From positions 2,828,410 to 2,892,409 of the forward strand of contig JAJLRJ010000001.1 of assembly GCA_024195265.1 (NCBI GenBank): a stretch of 64,000 bases of DNA, written 5' to 3'. This document shows, piece by piece, positions 58,314-64,000 of the stretch (its first letter is position 1; each line of letters opens with the position of its first letter). Source of the DNA: Dendrophyllia cribrosa. Lineage: Eukaryota > Cnidaria > Anthozoa > Scleractinia > Dendrophylliidae. The translations under genes were made by a program, and so were the position numbers. The notes beneath the pieces were generated by a model that saw only the letters and a program-made list of their open reading frames with translations, searched no databases and had not been told where the DNA came from.

Positions 58314-58697
58314 ATGAATCCTTTCCAAGCTTTGATGAATTCTGCTGCAATCAGTGGTGTGGTTCTTCTTTGGTTTGGACTTACTTCGGTCGCCTTTGAT
58401 ACAGTTTGCGGTTTAGCCTTGAATAGGCACAACAGACCCGAGCCCATGCCCGAGCCCGAGTCTGAGTCTGAGTCTGAGTCTGAGTCTGAGTCAGAGGATG
58501 AGGTCGAGGAGCCCCGAGTCCGAGTCGAGGAGCCCCGAGCCCGAGTCCGAGCCGAGGAGCCCCGAGTCCGAGTCGAGGAGCCACAAGCCCGAGCCCGAGT
58601 CGAGGAGCTCCGAGCCCGATTCGAGGAGCCCCGAGTCCGAGTCGAGGAGCCACGAGTCCGAACCCGAGGTCGAGGCCGAGGCCGAGGTCGAGTCTGA
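58314..58697 (+). CDS. Small membrane protein with a 21-bp repeat-coded tail, 127 aa
   Basis: Not recognised. Residues 10-33 are a hydrophobic segment. A proline/glutamate and (ES)n stretch follows, and then EEPRVRV-type units made by a minisatellite of about 21 bases (58500-58690). In the +1 frame the same DNA reads RSPESES units and stays open to 58710. That composition continues the preceding ES-rich stretch better, so a past frame slip is likely and either tail may be the older one. ACATATATATACT lies 7-19 bases before the ATG. It is probably a minor virion or accessory protein. Confidence 0.55.
   Translation: MNPFQALMNSAAISGVVLLWFGLTSVAFDTVCGLALNRHNRPEPMPEPESESESESESESEDEVEEPRVRVEEPRARVRAEEPRVRVEEPQARARVEELRARFEEPRVRVEEPRVRTRGRGRGRGRV
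58500..58690 (+). repeat. Minisatellite of about 21-bp units (CGAGGAGCCCCGAGTCCGAG)
   Basis: About nine imperfect units with a GAG/CGAG core; they follow a (GAGTCT)n run at 58456-58490. Confidence 0.8.
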
Positions 58698-58738
58698 GTC
58701 AGAAAATTAAAAAAACATATGTATACTGGGCACAAACC

Positions 58739-58960
58739 ATGTCTGACAACAAGCTTGTGAAGTCTATCCTCGACGCCGCAACAATCACTGGCCTTGTCGC
58801 TGGTATTGGTTGGATTGGGAAAAAGACCATCAAAGAGAACTTAACCGCTGACCCCAGTGCAAGCTTAATGAATTATGTCAAGTTCACAGCTGTCATGGCT
58901 GGCACCATCGCACTAAAGAAATATCTCGAGGACCAGAAAATCCTCCCAGACAACTTGTAA
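58739..58960 (+). CDS. Small two-helix membrane protein, 73 aa
   Basis: Not recognised. Two hydrophobic segments (about residues 13-27 and 45-60) are separated by a short charged loop, with a charged C-terminus. ACATATGTATAC at 58715-58726 and only 16 bases to the next gene support a real, separately expressed viral gene. A virion membrane role is inferred from size and company. Confidence 0.65.
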   Translation: MSDNKLVKSILDAATITGLVAGIGWIGKKTIKENLTADPSASLMNYVKFTAVMAGTIALKKYLEDQKILPDNL

Positions 58961-58976
58961 ACCATATGTATACACA

Positions 58977-59414
58977 ATGGCCTCGATTGCAATAATGACC
59001 CTTGGCGCTGTTCTCAATGCGGCAGCTTTCACGGGCGGCAATTATCTCGCAAAATATCTGTCTGGTGATAACGGCAAGGCAGCAATGGATGAGAAAATCC
59101 GACATGACTACGCCCTTGAACAATACCAAGCGGCTTACGCCAAATACCAGAAGGACCGCACCAAGCTCCTCGACTGGATTGCAGCCAACGATCGGAAGGA
59201 ACACCAAGCTAGCAAAAACTTCCAAACCACTGACCAAGCCCTGGTCTTGTATAACCAGATGCACCAAACGCAACCAGATAATCAAATCAAAGACAACAAA
59301 GAGCCTGTCTTCTCGGACTTCTACAAGCCCAGCCCACAACAGAAGAATGGCGAACTTGCGTTCATTGGAGGCACCCTGCTTGCAGGTGGGTATGTGGCTT
59401 ATCGCTTTCTGTAA
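58977..59414 (+). CDS. Small protein with hydrophobic ends, 145 aa
   Basis: Not recognised. Residues 3-25 are alanine-rich and hydrophobic. The middle is a charged, tyrosine/glutamine-rich helix (AYAKYQKDRTKLLDWIAAN), and residues 127-145 (FIGGTLLAGGYVAYRFL) form a C-terminal hydrophobic anchor. CATATGTATAC precedes the ATG by three bases, inside the 16-base gap after the previous stop. The next gene follows after 18 bases. It is likely part of the late, virion-associated block. Confidence 0.65.
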   Translation: MASIAIMTLGAVLNAAAFTGGNYLAKYLSGDNGKAAMDEKIRHDYALEQYQAAYAKYQKDRTKLLDWIAANDRKEHQASKNFQTTDQALVLYNQMHQTQPDNQIKDNKEPVFSDFYKPSPQQKNGELAFIGGTLLAGGYVAYRFL

Positions 59415-59432
59415 ACAAACATATATACCCCT

Positions 59433-60422
59433 ATGGAGGCCAAACTCTCTAAGATCTATTACAGTCCGAAAGGGTATTGGAAAGGGCTTTCCGCTGTCAA
59501 AAAGCTAGCTACAGTGGCCAAGGTCTCTGATGATGTCGCAAAGAAATGGCTGGTCAAACAAGCCCTTTGGCAAGTTTACCTCCCAGCGCCACGCCATATC
59601 CCTCGTCCCAAGTTTGATGTCTCATCACCCAATGCAGTGCATCAAGCAGATCTTCTCTTCCTGCCCCACGACAAACTTCCACACGGGAGAAAGATTTACA
59701 AATACGCATTAACCCTTGTGGATGTGGCTAGCCGTTACAAAGCAGCAGAGCCTCTAACTTCGAAAGAGTCTGAAGAAGTCTCAAGGGCATTTCAGAAGAT
59801 TTACAGACGAGGGCCTTTGAAATGGCCGCAACTCTTGCAAGTTGACCCTGGGAAAGAGTTTATGGGGGCTGTGACTAAGACAATGGAAAACAACAAAACG
59901 ACCATTAGTCGTGGTCGGGTTGATATCCACAGAGACCAAGCAATTGTGGAGAGATTCAACCGAACCCTGGCTGAAAGGCTGTTTGGTTATCAATATGCCG
60001 TTGAAATGAATATGCCCTCTGGCCGGTCGACTGCTTGGGTCAAAAGACTGCCAGATGTTGTCTCGGCCTTGAACAATGAAGTAACAAGACTCACTGGCAA
60101 GAAGCCAAAGGATGCAATCAAAGAGAAAGCAATATCATCCAAGCCTGCGACTCCATATGCTAGGCCTGTTGGGGTGAAAGAGAATAAGCTCCCACCACGG
60201 GTGAGTGTGAGATATTTGTATCAGCCTGGCGAGCTGGAAGGGGGTGGGAGGCGTGCGACCGACCCGATCTGGTCTTTGAAGGTTCACAACATTGAGAAGG
60301 TTGTCACCAAGCCAGATGCGCCTGTCGTGTATTATCTCTACGATGGCCCTAAGAGAGGGTTTGTTCGTGAAGAGCTGATGGTTGTGCCGCCGGGAACTCA
60401 ATTGCCTCCAGCTGGGTTGTGA
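59433..60422 (+). CDS. Retroviral-type (rve) integrase of the viral element, 329 aa
   Basis: A DDE integrase that would insert the linear viral DNA into host chromosomes. The catalytic triad is intact: D73 in HQADLLFL, D138 in LQVDPGKEF and E173 in AIVERFNRTL, with 34 residues between the last two as in D,D35E integrases. The N-terminus (1-60) has a short helical domain without a clear HHCC zinc finger. The C-terminus (about 250-329) is a beta-rich DNA-binding or chromo-like region ending YLYDGPKRGFVREELMVVPP. ACATATATAC ends four bases before the ATG. The gene converges on the polymerase gene and overlaps its end by 25 bases. Intact length and residues suggest it could still be active. Confidence 0.93.
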   Translation: MEAKLSKIYYSPKGYWKGLSAVKKLATVAKVSDDVAKKWLVKQALWQVYLPAPRHIPRPKFDVSSPNAVHQADLLFLPHDKLPHGRKIYKYALTLVDVASRYKAAEPLTSKESEEVSRAFQKIYRRGPLKWPQLLQVDPGKEFMGAVTKTMENNKTTISRGRVDIHRDQAIVERFNRTLAERLFGYQYAVEMNMPSGRSTAWVKRLPDVVSALNNEVTRLTGKKPKDAIKEKAISSKPATPYARPVGVKENKLPPRVSVRYLYQPGELEGGGRRATDPIWSLKVHNIEKVVTKPDAPVVYYLYDGPKRGFVREELMVVPPGTQLPPAGL

Positions 60423-63400
60423 AACTCGATTGGTTCTGTGTGGATGCCGTCTGGCAGAACCCAACGCTTGTCGTAATAAGCAGAAAGCCCCAGCTTGTGC
60501 TGCTCGTAAGTGAACATGGCACCGTTGTGCATTCGGAAGCCCCTGTTGGTAGCCATGTCCCTGCCCCCTTGCAGGGCTCTTTCGTACCTTTCCCAGCGAA
60601 GCTCGTTCTGCCTCTTGTTGACGCCCTTGGAGGACATCTTGGCTTCGCCGCTAGGCTCGTTTTCGACGTAATAACACTTACTGCACAGGGTAATGGCCCG
60701 TGTGCCTTCCTTCTCAAGCTTGAACAAGCCAGGCTCTCTGCCGCTCCACTTGTCCCACGCCAACCAATTCTTCTTCTCCGCCTCGAACTGAGCGCGAAGT
60801 TCCGGGCGAACGGCCTCTTCCAGAGTGTCGTGCGCAAGAGCGAAGTACATGCTGTCCGTGTCCATCTGGATGAGCTCGAAGTCGCGCCTGTCGATGAAGT
60901 AATCTAGGAAGTCGTAATAGAACTCCAGCATGCGTAGCTTGGCAAGTTGATACACAACAATGCCCACTTGAAAGGGACGGTCGATTGTGACCTTTTGCTT
61001 TCGCAGCTCGATCTTGTAAGCAGCTCCAATCTCTTCGAGGTCATCGAACAAGGGTGAGCGGAGATGCTTGTCGACCTCGCCCTCGTCAATTGTATACAAC
61101 GTTCTTGTCTGGCGCTCCACGGCTTCGATGAACTTGCCGTAAGCACTGTTGCCAAGAAGCTTGAACACTTCAGCAAGCAGGGCCTTCTCCTTGTCAGCGT
61201 CGCCTTTCCTTCGGTTGTGCGCGACCTCGCAAACGAACCAGTCGAAGAGCTTTTGGGACATGTAATCGATCGTGCGGTAGACTGCCGTGATCTTGAGCCC
61301 GATGTTGAGATACCACTTCAAGAGGGGGGCGTAGATCATCATCTTTTTCGCTGACAACACACCCAGAAGCTTTTTCTGGTCGGGAAAGCGGGTTCGACCA
61401 CTTTCTTGGAGGTAATCGTGCATATGCTGTGGAACAAATTCGTCAGGCACTGCTTGGTTGATGAAGAGCGGGGGAAACTCTTCGAACTGCTCCCATAACT
61501 CTTGGGGGACTTCGATGTCCACTTCCGCAAACCCGAACCATCCGCCTGTATGCAGCCTCAGATTCATTTCAAGAGCTCTCGCCGCCTGCTCCGGAGCATT
61601 GTAATGCACAACCTTCTCTTTACCACAGGGCATCTCCTGCAGCATCGTGCTTGGGTAAAGGGAGTTAGCATCGAACCCCACAATCCGTTTCGTGATGCGA
61701 GCTAAGTCGCCGTGTTTGTGAGAACGAATGCGGGTTTCGCCTCGCACGTGTTTGCGGGTGAAGACTAGGCTTGGCCCGCCAACCACAGCCTCCTTCAGTA
61801 TGGCGTAAGCTTCTGGGCCGGGAGGGTATAGGGCTGGAGCCTTACGTCCTCTCAATGAACCTCGCAAGACGTATTGCATTGATACTCCTGGCAAGGAGAC
61901 CGCGTCTTTGAAGATGTCAACTCCGAGACCCGTGTAAAAGCCCTTCATCGTTTGGAGAGCTTCGAGGAATGGAGCCACGTCGAGATTGTTATAATGCTCA
62001 AGCCAGTCTCCGAATGTCTTCATACCTTTCTCGTGGAAGATGCGATTGCATTCTTCGTGCTCCTTGGGAGAAAGAACGAAGGCCTTTTTGAGTTGTGAGT
62101 ACCAACACTCGTATGGAGGAAGCCCCGGGAAATCCAACTTGTCAGCGTTGTCAAACCACTCGTATGGGAGCCAGGACTTGGTCTGTGTAGCTCCATACGT
62201 CTTGACCCACTTGTCGTACGTGATGCCTGAGGCCAAATAATTCATGATGTCCAAGAACTTGTAGCTGGGAGTGTTGATGAACATGATGCGCCCCTCTTTC
62301 TCCGCGGCGAAGACCTCGTTCTCGCCAGCGAGATGAGTGACAAAGTACTTGCGGATAAGCTTGAGATCGTAATGGCCTGAGTTGAAGCCGACCACAGGCA
62401 CTTGGTTGCACCATTTGTCGATGAGCTTGAGTTGCTTCTCAGGAAGATTCTCAAGGTCTGGGGGCATGTATTTTACAGCCACGTCTTCTCGGATGGCTTC
62501 GCTTCGCCGCTCCAGGGAGGCATAAAACAGCCTGATAAGCTCGTCAGGATCTTTGGAGCAAATGTACTCAGGCTCAGGGTTCAACGTGTCGGCAATGGAG
62601 ACTGAGATGGGCACATGCTCGCTTTCATAAGAGAGATCGTGTGTCGGACGAGCTGCCTTGGTCTTGTCCTGGTACGCTTCGAAGTCATAGACGATCGCGT
62701 GGGGATATGTTTTGTTTCTTTTCTGTGGGCAACGATCATTCCACCCGGGGGCAGGCCGTTCATGCTCCCACCTTTCCACCACGGTGTACCCAGCGTCTCG
62801 AAGCAACTGAGTTCGTTGCAGAGTCTTTTGGTAAGCAATCGTCCTTGTGATTGTGTTGCCCCTTCGGTCAACATGAACCGCTTCGTCCCTCATTCCCTCG
62901 GGGTAACATTCCTCGCAACCGTGCCAGTGACAACCGTGGAACTGAAAAACTGTCTTGCTTTCTGGGTGATAGCCGTCGACTGGAGCCCCACAAATATAGC
63001 TCTCACCACCATGGCCGCATCTGTGATGGTGGATGTGAATGCCGGCCTGTTTCGCCTCCCACTCCAGCCAGCACACGCCCTTGACACCGAAACCTCCTTC
63101 TGGGTAAAAGGCTTTCTCAAAAGCTGACTCCGGAGGGCGGATACGTTTCCCGGGGCAGTCGATTTTGGTTTGGCCTCGATTACACGTCTTGGAGTGGCGA
63201 GTTAAATCAGCAGCCCGTGTGAACCTCCCGCCGCACTCGCCACAAGTGTAATTGTTTGTGACTTTATTGATGTTGGTGATCAAGAAGGAGTGGGCCCGAT
63301 GAATACCGACAGTCATGGTTGGAGCGCCCACCTTGTTGTAATTCGCAGGGCTGTGAGATAAAGTGAAGTCACCATTGGGGTGAACAAAATATGCGGCAAT

Positions 63401-64000
63401 TCCTTGCTTGAAATGCTTTTCGATTTTAGAGAGGTGCTGCAAATTTAGCTGGCCTCGAAGCCCCGGATAAACTGCGAAGAAGCTTTCTGCGAGTTCTCTG
63501 GATCTGCGAGTGGAACGATCTATACGAGCTCCTCGATGGACAGCCAAGCAACGAAAGAGACAAAGATTGTCGTTAAAAGTGTCAAGAGCAATGACTTCTC
63601 TTTTGTTGCGAATCCAATCAGGAAGACACCCGAGACCTATTTGCAAGGGTTGTCGGTCAAGAATGACTTTGACCTCGAGCAGGACGGTGCGTTCATAAAC
63701 CCATTTGGTGTCAGGCCTTTTGAGTCTTGCGTTTTGAAGACGAAGCTCTTCCTGAGATTGCAACCACTGTCGTGTCTCGGGGAGAGTGGCTAGCCAAGGC
63801 CCGGTTTGATTGTTTTGATAAAAACTTCTCAACTCCTCGGTTTCAGTGTTTCGCAGCTTGACTGTGGAGATTAACTTGATTGCGTGCCGTGTGTGAACAT
63901 TTTGCTTGATTTTGTTCAAAATTCTGGCGACAAGAGAGTTTTCGAGCCCGGTTACAAACTGTAACGTGATTGTTCGTCTGCCATGTTCAATCTGTCGGTC
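60398..64000 (-). CDS. Protein-primed family B DNA polymerase, N-terminus cut by window edge
   Basis: This would replicate the viral DNA from a terminal protein. The frame is open from 60398 to the right edge (about 1200 codons); the TTG at 63919 is not the start. Domains from the N-terminus: a cysteine-motif region (DNLCLFRCLAVH), a C2HC-like finger (CGECGGRFTRAADLTRHSKTC, 63180-63250), and a nuclease-like module (VDGYHPESKTVFQFHGCHWH, near 62920-62990). The exonuclease motifs follow: DFEAY (62673-62687), FNSGHYD (62367-62387) and YNNLD (61979-61993). The polymerase motifs are FDANSLYPS (61647-61676), LLGNSAYGK (61132-61158), MDTDSMYF (60845-60868) and KMSSKGV (60621-60641). All catalytic residues are present, so both activities look intact. 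GC content is higher than in flanking host DNA. Confidence 0.95.
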   Translation of the reverse strand, partial: DRQIEHGRRTITLQFVTGLENSLVARILNKIKQNVHTRHAIKLISTVKLRNTETEELRSFYQNNQTGPWLATLPETRQWLQSQEELRLQNARLKRPDTKWVYERTVLLEVKVILDRQPLQIGLGCLPDWIRNKREVIALDTFNDNLCLFRCLAVHRGARIDRSTRRSRELAESFFAVYPGLRGQLNLQHLSKIEKHFKQGIAAYFVHPNGDFTLSHSPANYNKVGAPTMTVGIHRAHSFLITNINKVTNNYTCGECGGRFTRAADLTRHSKTCNRGQTKIDCPGKRIRPPESAFEKAFYPEGGFGVKGVCWLEWEAKQAGIHIHHHRCGHGGESYICGAPVDGYHPESKTVFQFHGCHWHGCEECYPEGMRDEAVHVDRRGNTITRTIAYQKTLQRTQLLRDAGYTVVERWEHERPAPGWNDRCPQKRNKTYPHAIVYDFEAYQDKTKAARPTHDLSYESEHVPISVSIADTLNPEPEYICSKDPDELIRLFYASLERRSEAIREDVAVKYMPPDLENLPEKQLKLIDKWCNQVPVVGFNSGHYDLKLIRKYFVTHLAGENEVFAAEKEGRIMFINTPSYKFLDIMNYLASGITYDKWVKTYGATQTKSWLPYEWFDNADKLDFPGLPPYECWYSQLKKAFVLSPKEHEECNRIFHEKGMKTFGDWLEHYNNLDVAPFLEALQTMKGFYTGLGVDIFKDAVSLPGVSMQYVLRGSLRGRKAPALYPPGPEAYAILKEAVVGGPSLVFTRKHVRGETRIRSHKHGDLARITKRIVGFDANSLYPSTMLQEMPCGKEKVVHYNAPEQAARALEMNLRLHTGGWFGFAEVDIEVPQELWEQFEEFPPLFINQAVPDEFVPQHMHDYLQESGRTRFPDQKKLLGVLSAKKMMIYAPLLKWYLNIGLKITAVYRTIDYMSQKLFDWFVCEVAHNRRKGDADKEKALLAEVFKLLGNSAYGKFIEAVERQTRTLYTIDEGEVDKHLRSPLFDDLEEIGAAYKIELRKQKVTIDRPFQVGIVVYQLAKLRMLEFYYDFLDYFIDRRDFELIQMDTDSMYFALAHDTLEEAVRPELRAQFEAEKKNWLAWDKWSGREPGLFKLEKEGTRAITLCSKCYYVENEPSGEAKMSSKGVNKRQNELRWERYERALQGGRDMATNRGFRMHNGAMFTYEQHKLGLSAYYDKRWVLPDGIHTEPIEFHNPAGGN

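Larger units (their letters stand above)
49428..64000. mobile_element. Integrated Polinton/adintovirus-like DNA virus element, right end outside the window
   Basis: Thirteen tightly packed, intronless genes on both strands: zinc finger and YqaJ nuclease (+); VLTF3-like, membrane protein and penton-like (-); 606-aa protein (+); coiled-coil protein (-); broken capsid gene, three small proteins and integrase (+); and protein-primed DNA polymerase (-). Neighbouring genes overlap or lie tens of bases apart, unlike the host DNA to the left. Base composition is clearly richer in G and C, especially over the polymerase. Polymerase plus integrase define the Polinton/Maverick-adintovirus class. A packaging ATPase and maturation protease are not seen, and VLTF3-like is not part of the classical Polinton set. 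At least 14.6 kb lies in the window. Confidence 0.88.

Noticed and set aside
60419..63793. Several plus-strand frames opposite the polymerase
   Set aside because: They are shadows of the GC-rich polymerase gene, without promoters or domains.
63917..63919. TTG as the polymerase start
   Set aside because: The frame is open to the window edge and the family is longer at the N-terminus, so the real start lies to the right.
1..64000. CRISPR arrays, rRNA and tRNA genes
   Set aside because: No regularly spaced repeats or cloverleaf-like genes were seen on either strand by eye; a tRNAscan run would be decisive for tRNA.

Overview
The window looks like nuclear DNA of a cnidarian, most likely a stony coral. 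The signs are short-exon genes with GT-AG introns in AT-rich DNA, amine/melatonin-type class A receptors in single exons, an Nkx6 homeobox gene, and many short inverted-repeat transposons. These include a G-run-flanked repeat family I associate with corals. The species is inference; no marker here fixes it.

Layout. (1) 1-12763 (+): the last 18 recognisable coding exons of a long coiled-coil protein gene, with introns full of MITE-like elements. (2) 12764-19431: no host gene; several non-autonomous DNA transposons, one keeping a piece of a PIF/Harbinger transposase. (3) 19432-29130: two paralogous single-exon class A GPCR genes pointing away from each other (one intact on -, one broken by 5 extra bases on +). 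Their outer flanks also match in inverted orientation, so the block looks like an old inverted duplication. Between and around them are a nested piggyBac-like element, LINE debris and G-tract repeats. (4) 35425-36993 (+): a two-exon Nkx6-type homeobox gene after about 5.8 kb of gene-free DNA. (5) 43640-45695: an inverted, decayed receptor copy followed by an intact melatonin-receptor-like GPCR with an 85-bp tandem duplication across its stop codon.

(6) 49428-64000 and beyond the right edge: a compact, virus-like integrated element of the Polinton/Maverick-adintovirus kind. It carries protein-primed family B DNA polymerase, a retroviral-type integrase, a YqaJ/lambda-exonuclease-like nuclease, a C2HC zinc-finger protein and a VLTF3-like late transcription factor. 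It also has a penton-like minor capsid candidate, a double-jelly-roll major-capsid-like gene that is broken and fused, and several proteins with terminal membrane segments. Genes sit on both strands, nearly touching or overlapping. Most of the putative late genes have an ACATATRTATAC-like or looser TATATA-type motif just before the ATG, whereas nuclease, polymerase and VLTF3 genes do not obviously have it. Polymerase, nuclease and integrase would serve replication and integration; the zinc-finger and VLTF3-like proteins would drive staged transcription; the rest are probably virion parts. No packaging ATPase or maturation protease is visible in the window. The capsid gene is damaged, so this copy is probably not autonomous for virion formation even though its replication genes are open.
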